Positions 1 through 6,589 of a stretch of DNA of 34,487 nt are shown here, in pieces. Source of the stretch: Vibrio scophthalmi LMG 19158 (GTDB taxonomy: Bacteria; Pseudomonadota; Gammaproteobacteria; Enterobacterales; Vibrionaceae); the NCBI RefSeq assembly GCF_000222585.1, contig NZ_AFWE01000170.1, forward strand, positions 1 to 34,487, given 5' to 3'. A model generated the notes under the pieces. That model was given only the letters and a program-made list of their open reading frames with translations. It made no database searches and had not been told where the DNA came from. Position 1 is the first letter of the stretch; each line of letters begins with the position of its first letter. Made by a program: the position numbers and the translations under genes.

Positions 1-79
1 AAAAGGATCTACCGGAGTGCAGACAACCATGAGTACCAACAACTCGGGTTTCTATAATTGAACACCAGCGCACTATTAA

Positions 80-175
80 ATGCATGTACATTTAACAGTG
101 CATAAGCATGCACACACGTATATACAGATGCAAAAACAAATGCACACACTTATGTATTTACATTTGTATTTTTTC
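80..175. repeat. 12-bp imperfect repeat array on the 3' side of the partition operon
   Basis: Read on the minus strand, successive 12-bp units follow a loose TGT-N3-T-N-CAT pattern, for example ATGTAAATACAT (152-163), AAGTGTGTGCAT (140-151), TTGTTTTTGCAT (128-139), CTGTATATACGT (116-127) and ATGTACATGCAT (80-91). The units at 92-115 are more degenerate. The array runs into the last codons of the RHH gene (stop at 158-160). The 21 bases at 152-172 recur as a perfect inverted copy at 1092-1112, inside the array upstream of parA. This suggests that one DNA-binding protein recognises both ends, forming a centromere or operator. Function is inferred. Confidence 0.55.
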
Positions 176-511
176 TTCCATTAATCTAACAATCGCCTCC
201 CTAACAGATCGAGCTTTAATTTCTTTTGAGACGTATTGCATTAACGCATATTCATAAACAGAAACACGGATAGTAGCGCTTCCAGAACGCACTAATAGAC
301 CATTATCCTTGTTAGCATCAATAAAGCCCAATAACTCATCATGCTCCATACCTTCAATTTTAGACTTAGCATCTTTCCAATTGGAAGATAACTTATTGGC
401 ATAATCTTTCTGTTTATCGCGGCTCAATTGCTTCATTTGGTCAATAGTAATCGAACTATCATTACTGAGTTCTGTTGTTATCCTACGATTAGATAAAAGA
501 GGATCTTTCAT
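158..511 (-). CDS. RHH-type partition/centromere-binding protein (ParB/ParG-like)
   Basis: A 117-residue protein encoded directly after ParA with a 4-base ATGA overlap, the usual arrangement of a type Ib partition operon. The N-terminal half is polar and probably flexible. The C-terminal part (about residues 76-112) has a short strand (ATIRVSVYEY) followed by two helices, compatible with a ribbon-helix-helix fold. Small RHH partners of ParA bind arrays of short repeats that act both as operator and as centromere. Such arrays lie at both ends of this operon, which supports the role. There is no HTH or ParB nuclease-like domain as in large ParB proteins. The role comes from context and fold; the exact family is not recognised. 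Confidence 0.65.
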   Translation of the reverse strand: MKDPLLSNRRITTELSNDSSITIDQMKQLSRDKQKDYANKLSSNWKDAKSKIEGMEHDELLGFIDANKDNGLLVRSGSATIRVSVYEYALMQYVSKEIKARSVREAIVRLMEEKIQM

Positions 512-1047
512 AAGATAACCTCATGTATAAGCTTTGAAATTTCATTTCGGATTTTAGAAGTTGGAGCTTGATCAAAACGCAATCGATTAACAATTACAGA
601 TTTAGCCACATTTATGTTGAATGATTTTAAAGTTTGTTTAGCTTTTAAAGTCTCTTGATCGGCATCTCGATAACAACGGTTCAATACAAAAATAGCTTTA
701 TCTCTAACATTAAATTGCTGCAAAAGATGAGCAACAGATAAGGCACGCTCTAAATCTGTTTCTGTCGGTTGAACAGGCACAATAATTAAACTGTCACTAT
801 CATTTTCTGCAATCGATTCTAATAATGTTCGATTAATAGCAGAGTCAGCACCTTGTGTGTCATAGAGAAAATAGTCTGCATCATTTGGCTCAGTCAAAGT
901 ATTTAAAAACAAATCGTAAGTACCTTGAGGATCTGTATCTCTACCCCACACTTGAAAGCCTAAACGATTTAATTCACGATGAATTTGTTTAATCAACGAA
1001 GACTTACCGACGCCACCTTTACTACTTAATAGAACTACACTTTTCAT
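508..1047 (-). CDS. parA: ParA-family partition ATPase
   Basis: A 179-residue MinD/ParA-type ATPase. The deviant Walker A motif KGGVGKSS lies at residues 10-17, with both lysines in place, followed by a Walker A'-like region (RDTDPQG) and a Walker B region (FLYDTQGAD). It lacks the N-terminal HTH of P1/F-type ParA, so it is the short, type Ib class, which relies on the partner protein for DNA binding. The ATPase drives plasmid segregation on the nucleoid. The gene heads a two-gene operon with the RHH protein. Its start codon overlaps the first unit of a 12-bp repeat array (1047-1118), so autoregulation is likely. Family is certain, plasmid partition role very likely. Confidence 0.88.
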   Translation of the reverse strand: MKSVVLLSSKGGVGKSSLIKQIHRELNRLGFQVWGRDTDPQGTYDLFLNTLTEPNDADYFLYDTQGADSAINRTLLESIAENDSDSLIIVPVQPTETDLERALSVAHLLQQFNVRDKAIFVLNRCYRDADQETLKAKQTLKSFNINVAKSVIVNRLRFDQAPTSKIRNEISKLIHEVIL

Positions 1048-1118
1048 TACATAACGCCTTACATATGAGAATACAAAAGATTATACAAAAGAAAATACAA
1101 ATGTAAATACATTTTCCA
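1047..1118. repeat. Six 12-bp tandem repeats upstream of parA (candidate parS/operator)
   Basis: Six units begin at exactly 12-base steps (1047, 1059, 1071, 1083, 1095, 1107): TTACATAACGCC, TTACATATGAGA, ATACAAAAGATT, ATACAAAAGAAA, ATACAAATGTAA, ATACATTTTCCA. The conserved core is WTACAWA. The first unit overlaps the parA start codon. Small RHH partition proteins typically bind such short repeats at the operon promoter. The segment 1092-1112 is an exact inverted copy of 152-172, at the far end of the operon. Confidence 0.7.
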
Positions 1119-1295
1119 CCCTTAACGTGAGTTTTCGCTCGTTTGAGCATCATGCCTCTCGTCTCGCAGTGCGACGAAAACAATAACCGATAGTGACACT
1201 GTAACATGCGAGCAAGGATATATTCACGAATGAGTTCCTTTTCAATATTAAAGATCGATTTCGATAAAAAAAGAGCCTATTTACTGTCACTTCTC

Positions 1296-1615
1296 ATGAG
1301 TCGCTGTGCGACGAATACCAGAATGCGCTCGCGTAGCGAGTAAGAAGCAAGCTAAAAGCCACTGAGAATGGTTAAAGGGTCAATGAAGAGAGCTGCATCA
1401 AATTAAGCCTTCGCCCTGCTAGAATCTTGTTTACGTTATAGGTTGAATAATTCTCTATCTTTGTGTGGAGGTTCCACGAAATGAAGCGTATATGCTCAAT
1501 AGCTTCCTGTCGGATGACAAAAGAAAGGTTCAGCGCAGCCAGCTAGAGCGCTAAATAAACGTTTGTGTTTATAAACGGATGCTGGCTGAGGGTACTTTGG
1601 AGCGAAGCGACTTTT
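1296..1615. repeat. Structured intergenic element A (homologous to element B)
   Basis: This stretch has no convincing gene. It shares four blocks, in the same order, with 31205-31580: 1306-1348 (two small hairpins, GTCGC-TGT-GCGAC and CTCGC-GTA-GCGAG), 1407-1438, 1509-1537 (starts GTCGGATGACAAAAGAAAG) and 1596-1610 (TTTGGAGCGAAGCGA). Between the last two blocks sits a hairpin with arms CAGCCAGC (1536-1543) and GCTGGCTG (1581-1588) and an inner ATAAAC/GTTTAT stem. Stem changes between A and B are compensatory, so a folded RNA or single-stranded DNA form is probably selected. Another copy of the first small hairpin core (TCGCAGTGCGA) is at 1164-1174. Function unknown. Confidence 0.6.
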
Positions 1616-2016
1616 TTATGGGATCGATCAAGTAAGCCGTGGGTGAATGAGACTGACGCGCTAACGCTTGTCGGCTTCACACTAGCTCTACATGCAAGCA
1701 TATAGCAGCCAGCGTGAACCAAAACTAACGTGAACATATTTAATATTCATGTATTTATTTATGTATATACGAAGTTTAACTACGTAGTACACATAACCGC
1801 AGTATATTTTTCAGAGACCTTTTTTCACTATTTTCTTAGCCCCTTTACTTGCACTACCTTTTGAAAAAACGAAAGCAAGCGATACCTAACGACCATAAAA
1901 CAAACACAATGGCACTGTGGCCACTACACTATCAGTAAAATATTGTGCGTTTTTCGTTCGATCATGCTGTAAAGACGTGCAGAAGCCTCCGCCGTTAAGC
2001 GGATATCAAAAAGAAT
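1616..2016. other. Gene-free region downstream of repA, AT-rich part
   Basis: No supported gene. The part at about 1735-1815 is AT-rich, with runs such as ATATTTAATATTCATG, and could be an unwinding region. It lies on the 3' side of repA, where RepA-type origins of the IncFII group are found, but no perfect DnaA box was seen here. A weak hairpin (TCCGC, loop of six bases, GCGGA) ahead of a T-run on the minus strand, just beyond the repA stop at about 1987-2004, may end the repA message. An origin here is a guess. Confidence 0.3.
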
Positions 2017-2844
2017 CTAATGGGGGGCAGGGGTAAACTGTGAAGGTTCGTAGCCCCCAAACAGTGACGTCACCTTGTTGGCATAATCATTTAAACGCGT
2101 AGCATTAAAGATATCTTGTACACCTGATGCAATCGTGCGGAAGCTAAGCCAATCGAAACGTAGCCCTTTCTTTTCCATACGCTTGCGTGATGCGATAATA
2201 AGGGCGCAAATTTCTTTATAGCGAACTACTTTTAGATCCTGGAAGAAACCTTCTGAGAATTGTTTGTAAGCGGCAGCACTACGCACCGTACCTTCAACAT
2301 CATCGACACACACGTTAATGCGTTCAGTACGAAGATAATTGGCGCGCTTTAGGTATTTCATTACCTTTGCGAATGACTTAGGGGAAATGTATTCGCCCCA
2401 ACGTAGGACGTAATCCTCTTGTAGCTGGTCATAGCTAATTGTTTTTAGTCCTGCAAGCGTTGGCAAACCAATACGGCCACCAATCAGATCCGTGTTAGGT
2501 AAGATGCAGGCTAAGGTTTTTGATATCAACGTTCGACACTGGATGTTATTCACCGCTGCGCCACCCCAAGCAAACAGGGCTGGGAAACGTTGAGGGTTAT
2601 CGATAAACTCCTGGCACGCTTTTAAGATAAACGCATACTCATGGGGTAGGTTGACTACTTCACCACTACGTAGCAAACGGCGACAACTAAAACCGATGGT
2701 AAAATTTTGATTGGTTTCTTTCTGAACGACAGACACTTCCTGAAAAAGCTCAATCAACTCGTGCTTACGCGCTTTACGCTTAGCTCGATACGCTTTATCG
2801 TATTCAGGTTTGGTCAGGCTAGAGGAGGCTTTATTTTCTAACAT
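2017..2844 (-). CDS. repA: Plasmid replication initiator (RepA-like)
   Basis: A 275-residue basic protein with no recognised enzymatic motif. The central part (about residues 150-180) reads as a winged-helix segment (YISPKSFAKVMKYLKRANYL, then a beta wing), and the N-terminus has a basic stretch (AYRAKRKARKHEL). It is the only initiator candidate in the window, and it sits beside the partition operon in the usual replication/partition block. The ATG at 2844 is chosen because GAGGG lies 9-12 bases upstream; a TTG at 2859 would add five residues. An upstream frame (stop at 2831) overlaps the start by 14 bases, as in translationally coupled rep genes. The replicon group is not recognised. Confidence 0.6.
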   Translation of the reverse strand: MLENKASSSLTKPEYDKAYRAKRKARKHELIELFQEVSVVQKETNQNFTIGFSCRRLLRSGEVVNLPHEYAFILKACQEFIDNPQRFPALFAWGGAAVNNIQCRTLISKTLACILPNTDLIGGRIGLPTLAGLKTISYDQLQEDYVLRWGEYISPKSFAKVMKYLKRANYLRTERINVCVDDVEGTVRSAAAYKQFSEGFFQDLKVVRYKEICALIIASRKRMEKKGLRFDWLSFRTIASGVQDIFNATRLNDYANKVTSLFGGYEPSQFTPAPH

Positions 2845-2971
2845 GTGACTCGCCCTCAAAGCTATAACCTAAACGGGTATCTCGCAGATAGCCATTATCA
2901 TTACCGGTTATTACTTGAATGCTGAGTCTACTTTTGCCTTGCCTAGAGCAAGAAAGATCAATGATGAACAT
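2831..2971 (-). CDS. Possible leader peptide coupled to repA
   Basis: An open frame of 46 codons from an ATG at 2971 (63 from a TTG at 3022) that ends 14 bases inside repA in a different frame. In IncFII, IncB and IncI plasmids, a short leader frame overlapping rep couples translation and is the target of antisense control. The geometry here fits that idea, and an intrinsic-terminator-like hairpin sits upstream at 3081-3114. There is no strong ribosome binding site and no recognisable sequence, so it may be an accident. Confidence 0.3.
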   Translation of the reverse strand: MFIIDLSCSRQGKSRLSIQVITGNDNGYLRDTRLGYSFEGESHVRK

Positions 2972-2997
2972 ATTTTGATTCCACAAGATTTTTAGGG

Positions 2998-3022
2998 TTG
3001 TTTGGTTTCTCACGCCAAACAA
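2998..3022. promoter_or_regulatory. 8-bp inverted repeat upstream of repA
   Basis: TTGTTTGG (2998-3005) and CCAAACAA (3015-3022) form a perfect dyad with a 9-base spacer. It lies about 150 bases before the repA start and could be a repressor operator or part of the structured repA leader. No binding protein can be named. Confidence 0.35.
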
Positions 3023-3080
3023 TGAAACTGTAATTTACACAAGATCCGTCGAAAGATCAAATCCTTAAATTACGCACACA

Positions 3081-3114
3081 AAAAAGCCGTTCACTTGTGG
3101 GAGAACGGCTTTTT
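3081..3114. terminator. Bidirectional terminator-like hairpin before repA
   Basis: A 12-bp perfect stem, AAAAAGCCGTTC (3081-3092) and GAACGGCTTTTT (3103-3114), with a 10-base loop and T-runs on both strands. It could end minus-strand transcription entering from the cargo side, or be the terminator stem of a plus-strand antisense RNA that controls repA, as CopA-like RNAs do. No promoter could be fixed for such an RNA. Confidence 0.6.
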
Positions 3115-3164
3115 GCGAATGCTATGTAGTTAGATTGAGAGTCCAACACACTCTACTTCAGCTA

Positions 3165-3243
3165 AGAACACTATATAGAGTAAACTATATAGCGTGTGCT
3201 CTATATAATGCACTATGACGCTAAAGATGACGTCATTATAGTG
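3165..3243. promoter_or_regulatory. Cluster of dyads between repA leader and methyltransferase
   Basis: CTATATA occurs at 3171, 3185 and 3201. The first, CTATATAGAG, is complementary to CTCTATATA near 3199-3207. Next to it CACTATGACG (3211-3220) faces CGTCATTATAGTG (3231-3243). A TATAAT hexamer lies at 3204-3209. This dense symmetry in gene-free DNA looks like an operator/promoter region serving repA on the left, the methyltransferase on the right, or both. Confidence 0.4.
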
Positions 3244-3344
3244 GAAACGCGCTTTTCCATCAAGTTTTTTTGTATTCCATTCCTTTTATTTCTGGTAGTG
3301 TCTTGCCAATAATCAATCGGTTTTACTCACCATAAAGCGAAAAC

Positions 3345-4121
3345 ATGTTTAAAGAATACGCTAAAGAATACTATACAAATGGAGTTGTTCAGCACGATGC
3401 AGCACTGGAACTATGTAGTTTACTTCCCAGCAAGGCACAAAACGTGTTAGATGTTGGCTGTGGCTCTGGTCGGGTTTCTGAAATTTTTTACAGCTTAATG
3501 AATCCGATTCACATGATAGCAATAGATAAATCAAGCGAAATGATTAAAGAAGCACAACAAAACAAAGATAGTAATATAATTTACAAGCACAAGGAAATTG
3601 AAAAATTAGATCTCGACAAAAACTTTGATGTTATTGTGTCAAACTCATCAATTCAATGGTTCTCTAATATAAACAAATCGCTATCTGTAATAAATTCCCT
3701 TCTATCTGACAATGGCAGTTTTTACGTGCAGTCATCTTTTAAAAAAAATTGGTGTCCATCAATTACAGCCATGATGGATGATTTTTTTAATGATGAATTT
3801 CCTGAACTAAATTCGTCATTCACCTTCCCTTGCATGCACCTAGAAAATCTAACTGACTATAGAGAATTATTATCAAAGAATGGATTTGTTATTAAACAAC
3901 TATATAGCAAAGAGTTTACTTACGACGTTGATAGAAATGGTTTTTTCAGAATTTTTAAATCCGGCGCTATAAAAGCATATTCAAATCAATCTAACTTTAG
4001 CACTCCTATCCCTGATGAGTATTATAATAAATTAATCAAATATGCTTATAATTATTACAAACACACAGAAAACATCAAGCTTGTTATGCCGCGAGTGTTT
4101 ATAGAAGCGAAAAAAAATTAA
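3345..4121 (+). CDS. Class I SAM methyltransferase, BioC-like
   Basis: A 258-residue Rossmann-fold methyltransferase. SAM-binding motif I is VLDVGCGSG (residues about 34-42), an acidic motif II follows (IAIDKSSEM), and the motif IV region reads DVIVSNSSIQWF. This last string and the overall length resemble BioC, the malonyl-ACP O-methyltransferase that starts pimelate assembly for biotin, but no other biotin gene is near and the true substrate is unknown. The gene is AT-rich compared with the transfer genes, which suggests recent acquisition. Its stop overlaps the stop of the convergent transporter gene by 4 bases. Methyltransferase is certain; BioC-like substrate is only a guess from motif similarity. 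Confidence 0.75.
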   Translation: MFKEYAKEYYTNGVVQHDAALELCSLLPSKAQNVLDVGCGSGRVSEIFYSLMNPIHMIAIDKSSEMIKEAQQNKDSNIIYKHKEIEKLDLDKNFDVIVSNSSIQWFSNINKSLSVINSLLSDNGSFYVQSSFKKNWCPSITAMMDDFFNDEFPELNSSFTFPCMHLENLTDYRELLSKNGFVIKQLYSKEFTYDVDRNGFFRIFKSGAIKAYSNQSNFSTPIPDEYYNKLIKYAYNYYKHTENIKLVMPRVFIEAKKN

Positions 4122-4852
4122 AACTTAATTCTCTTTGATAAAAACCATGTTGTGTAATACAGAGCAGGTATTAATGCAAATGCAAAGATCACTTTCATTT
4201 GAAAATTAGATAAAATAAAAACGTACGTTTCAAATCTCAATAAATTATCGAATTTAAAAAATGAAATCCAAAAAATTGTAAAAAAGAACTGACTTACCAA
4301 AGTTGACAAAATAGATCTTAACCATAACGAGCGATTCATTGTTAAAAACTTTATTTTTTGAAAAATCTTTGCATTAATCTGATCTGCTATTAATGAGCAA
4401 ATGCCATTAATAAAGCATAACTTAACCATACCATCGAAAACTACCTTTTGATAATCACTATCGTTAGATACAGCAGGGAACTGCGACGTTACATAAATCA
4501 ATCCTCCGGAGATAAACATCAAGAGAGCATTGATAAGAAGAGTTTTTCTTGCAGCTAAATAACCATAAGATTGACAAATGGTATCAATGAACAAAAAAGA
4601 CAAACAAAAAAACAAGATTCCGCCGGGCTGCTTCATGCCTAGTATTGTTATTTCTCTTGGTGCTAACAGTACAGATATGAACATACACATATAAAACAAA
4701 CATCGTAATGCACTCAAATATGAAATATTTGAAGTTTTATATATTGACACCCCTCCCCACAATCCAGTTTCAACAACCAGATCAGATTTGTACTTCTTCT
4801 TATATGAATTAACTATTTCTAGTTTATCATCATTATTAAAATATTCAATCAT
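4118..4852 (-). CDS. VUT-family membrane transporter (YhhQ-like, queuosine-precursor transporter family)
   Basis: A 244-residue inner-membrane protein. A cytoplasmic N-terminal stretch of about 45 residues is followed by roughly six membrane segments. The string GGILFFCLSFLFIDTICQSYG matches the VUT pattern in which a glycine pair is followed by an FxxxDxxxxxYG signature, and the later SLWLRSILSTLVSQ matches the WLRxxxSTxxSQ block. In E. coli, YhhQ imports queuosine precursors (preQ0/preQ1). Here the extended N-terminus and the absence of queuosine genes leave the substrate open. It is convergent with the methyltransferase (4-base stop overlap) and lies 101 bases downstream of the XRE gene on the same strand, so it probably shares that operon. 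Confidence 0.72.
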   Translation of the reverse strand: MIEYFNNDDKLEIVNSYKKKYKSDLVVETGLWGGVSIYKTSNISYLSALRCLFYMCMFISVLLAPREITILGMKQPGGILFFCLSFLFIDTICQSYGYLAARKTLLINALLMFISGGLIYVTSQFPAVSNDSDYQKVVFDGMVKLCFINGICSLIADQINAKIFQKIKFLTMNRSLWLRSILSTLVSQFFFTIFWISFFKFDNLLRFETYVFILSNFQMKVIFAFALIPALYYTTWFLSKRIKF

Positions 4853-4953
4853 TTGACTTTCTACAACAAATGGTAATGATGATGTGTATTAATTACCATT
4901 ACTATCTGTATATTCTATATCGTTTTCATTCAACTTGTATATATTCAGTTGCA

Positions 4954-5589
4954 TTAAGTGATCTCTATTCTTCTTATGTTACCACTAATTATTGAAAATA
5001 TAATCATACCCATAACCTCGTAATCATATATATCTACTATTTTTTCGAGCGTTTTTTTCATCAGCCATCTAGACTCATAAATACAGTTAACTCTCATTGC
5101 AATAAAAAAACTACCATTCTTCTTTAAAATATACTCTCCATCAGTGTTATTAAAATCACTGGTTGTTACTATTATTGAATTCTCATTATATGGCGTATGA
5201 GTAAAACCTTTCCAACCCAAAAGATTTCCACTAGAAATACTATTTTCAGCATCATAAATAACCACTGAGTTTGTATTTTTATTTTTATTTATATCAAAAA
5301 CTTTAATGTTATTTTCTGAAGGACAATCGATACTACCTACTCCATCTACAATCCATGCTTCAGAAATCCCCAAATGCTCTGATATCATTTTTATGAATTT
5401 TTTTGGGTTTGATATTTTGTTATTTATAACCCTAGATATGTAGCTTTTTGATACACCAGTTTCTCTTTCTATATCGGAAGGCGTCTTTCCTCGCATATGT
5501 ATAGCCATTTTAACTCTACTACCAATGCTGTCGAACGACTCTTTTTTAAATAACACTATAGACCCCCGATAATCGTAAATCTTTTTCAA
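4954..5589 (-). CDS. XRE-family repressor with degenerate S24-like C-terminal domain
   Basis: About 211 residues. An HTH_3/XRE domain covers about residues 20-80 (IGSRVKMAIHMRGKTPSDIE, then GVSKSYISRVINNK as recognition helix). The C-terminal half resembles the LexA/CI S24 fold but shows no clear Ser-Lys catalytic pair, so self-cleavage is doubtful. The reading starts at TTG (5589); a GTG at 5556 with GGGGG just upstream is an equally good start and still keeps the HTH. It is followed by the transporter on the same strand. The 12-bp dyad at 5645-5683, about 55 bases upstream, is a natural operator for it. It probably regulates itself and the transporter. Confidence 0.75.
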   Translation of the reverse strand: MKKIYDYRGSIVLFKKESFDSIGSRVKMAIHMRGKTPSDIERETGVSKSYISRVINNKISNPKKFIKMISEHLGISEAWIVDGVGSIDCPSENNIKVFDINKNKNTNSVVIYDAENSISSGNLLGWKGFTHTPYNENSIIVTTSDFNNTDGEYILKKNGSFFIAMRVNCIYESRWLMKKTLEKIVDIYDYEVMGMIIFSIISGNIRRIEIT

Positions 5590-5644
5590 ACGGCCTATTT
5601 TTACATAAAATCACTTATTAATCATGCACTTATATGCCCATTTT

Positions 5645-5683
5645 AGTCAACTTTGTAGTTATTCGATGTAAACAAAGTTGACT
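5645..5683. promoter_or_regulatory. Perfect 12-bp inverted repeat, operator of the XRE repressor
   Basis: AGTCAACTTTGT (5645-5656) and ACAAAGTTGACT (5672-5683) are perfect inverted copies separated by 15 bases. They lie in the only upstream region of the XRE gene. Arms of this length and centre spacing suit two repressor dimers or one dimer with wide spacing. No other full-length copy of the arm was noticed; a 9-base match near 4299 inside the transporter gene is probably chance. Confidence 0.65.
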
Positions 5684-5711
5684 TTTAATTGGTATTCTTG
5701 TTCAATACCTC

Positions 5712-5960
5712 TTATACAAGCATTTTTCTCACATGCTTGAGTTCTTTAATAACTTGTGCCACGGCAGATAAGACACCGTACCGAAAACGTTGTGACAACG
5801 TATTTTGTACACCGATCTTATCGAAGACGAACGCCCAGATAATATGTTCGTTAATCATAACCCCACGTTTAGCAGCGGTGGCAAGGGGCGGTTTTTTGCC
5901 TAAGAAACCTGAAAGTGAATAGGCTTCATTTAATCGAATTTTTATATGAATCAAATACAA
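5712..5960 (-). CDS. Small hypothetical protein, possibly a gene fragment
   Basis: An 82-codon frame with ordinary codon use and few cysteines, ending in a helical segment (SAVAQVIKELKHVRKMLV). No family is recognised. The opposite strand is also open over much of this stretch, and there is no strong ribosome binding site, so coding strand and status are uncertain. It may be a short plasmid gene or the remains of a longer one. The neighbouring 5961-6388 stretch has no good gene. Confidence 0.35.
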   Translation of the reverse strand: MYLIHIKIRLNEAYSLSGFLGKKPPLATAAKRGVMINEHIIWAFVFDKIGVQNTLSQRFRYGVLSAVAQVIKELKHVRKMLV

Positions 5961-6388
5961 ACCAATATACTAACCAACTCGTCTCTAACGACGACGTCCG
6001 TAGCTGTTAAAGTGCGTTGCACTCGATTTGTCGCTAAAACAAAAAGCGCTAACAGTCTACGAAAAGGCCGCTATTCAAGGCCAGAAAGTGCATGTAATAA
6101 AGCACTTCGCTTTGCTAAGAAGATCAACAGAAAAAATGATCCGCTTAGGCATATGGGCTACATGCCCAAAACTGACGAATTTCATCCTTCTACGGATATT
6201 ATTCTGTCTTGCTATTGAAGAAATTTTCTTCATTTCGCCGTGGCACAAGAGAAAGTATAGCCTTTCCTCTACAACCCTATTCAGCATAAAGCCGCTTATT
6301 GACCTGTTCAGTAAGCGGCTTTTTGATGTGTATGGCCAACGCCCCCCCCTCTAAACAAATATTCATAGTGATGTAAGAAGGAACGAAG
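5961..6388. other. Gene-poor stretch with several small hairpins
   Basis: Frames here lack plausible starts, and the longest plus-strand frame runs straight through the terminator at 6279-6335. Small dyads are seen: GTGC-GTT-GCAC near 6011, AAGTGC/GCACTT near 6087-6109, GGCA/TGCC near 6149-6168 and GAAGAA-ATT-TTCTTC near 6219-6233. It may be a decayed gene or a transcribed leader ending at the 6279-6335 terminator. Confidence 0.3.
6279..6335 (+). terminator. Terminator copy 1 (57-bp duplicated unit)
   Basis: The stem AAGCCGCTTA (6289-6298 region) pairs with TAAGCGGCTT and is followed by TTT on the plus strand. The whole 57-base unit recurs at 6981-7037 with only about seven differences, nearly all in the loop. 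The two copies bracket the two small genes at 6389-6932. Confidence 0.75.
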
Positions 6389-6589
6389 ATGACGACTCGC
6401 TGCCGCCGTTGTAACACTCCCATACAAGAACACACACGTTGGTGTGATGATTGTTTCTATGTGGGTATTGATGAAGTCTACGAAGAGTATCAATCCATGC
6501 TAGCCGAAGGATACCGACGAATTGATGCGGCGGTGAGGTCTGGCTGGCAAGACCCGATAGAAGCAGGGGCATACATTGAAGATGAATAA
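6389..6589 (+). CDS. Zinc-ribbon miniprotein
   Basis: A 66-residue protein with two Cys pairs near the N-terminus (CRRCNTPIQEHTRWCDDC; the pairs are CxxC and CxxC 12 residues apart), a typical zinc-ribbon knuckle pair, followed by an acidic helical tail. AGAAGGAACGAAG just before the ATG is a good ribosome binding site. Its stop overlaps the start of the next gene (ATGAATAA), so the two are translationally coupled. The role is unknown; small zinc ribbons on plasmids often act as DNA- or protein-binding adaptors. Confidence 0.6.
   Translation: MTTRCRRCNTPIQEHTRWCDDCFYVGIDEVYEEYQSMLAEGYRRIDAAVRSGWQDPIEAGAYIEDE

Noticed and set aside
1022-1207. Minus-strand frame overlapping the parA start
   Set aside because: It crosses the 12-bp repeat array and encodes a cysteine/isoleucine-rich string typical of AT-rich non-coding DNA.
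1543-1737. Minus-strand frame of 64 codons
   Set aside because: It lies across the element A hairpin, lacks a ribosome binding site and has no recognisable product.
5689-5922. Plus-strand frame over the 5712-5960 gene
   Set aside because: Cysteine-rich unlikely product; the minus-strand frame is more protein-like, though that one is weak too.
6028-6354. Coding frame of 108 codons on the plus strand
   Set aside because: It needs a TTG start without ribosome binding site and runs through the terminator at 6279-6335; composition is not protein-like.
5700-6388. Insertion-sequence remnant
   Set aside because: The region looks decayed, but no terminal inverted repeats, target duplications or transposase motifs could be seen.
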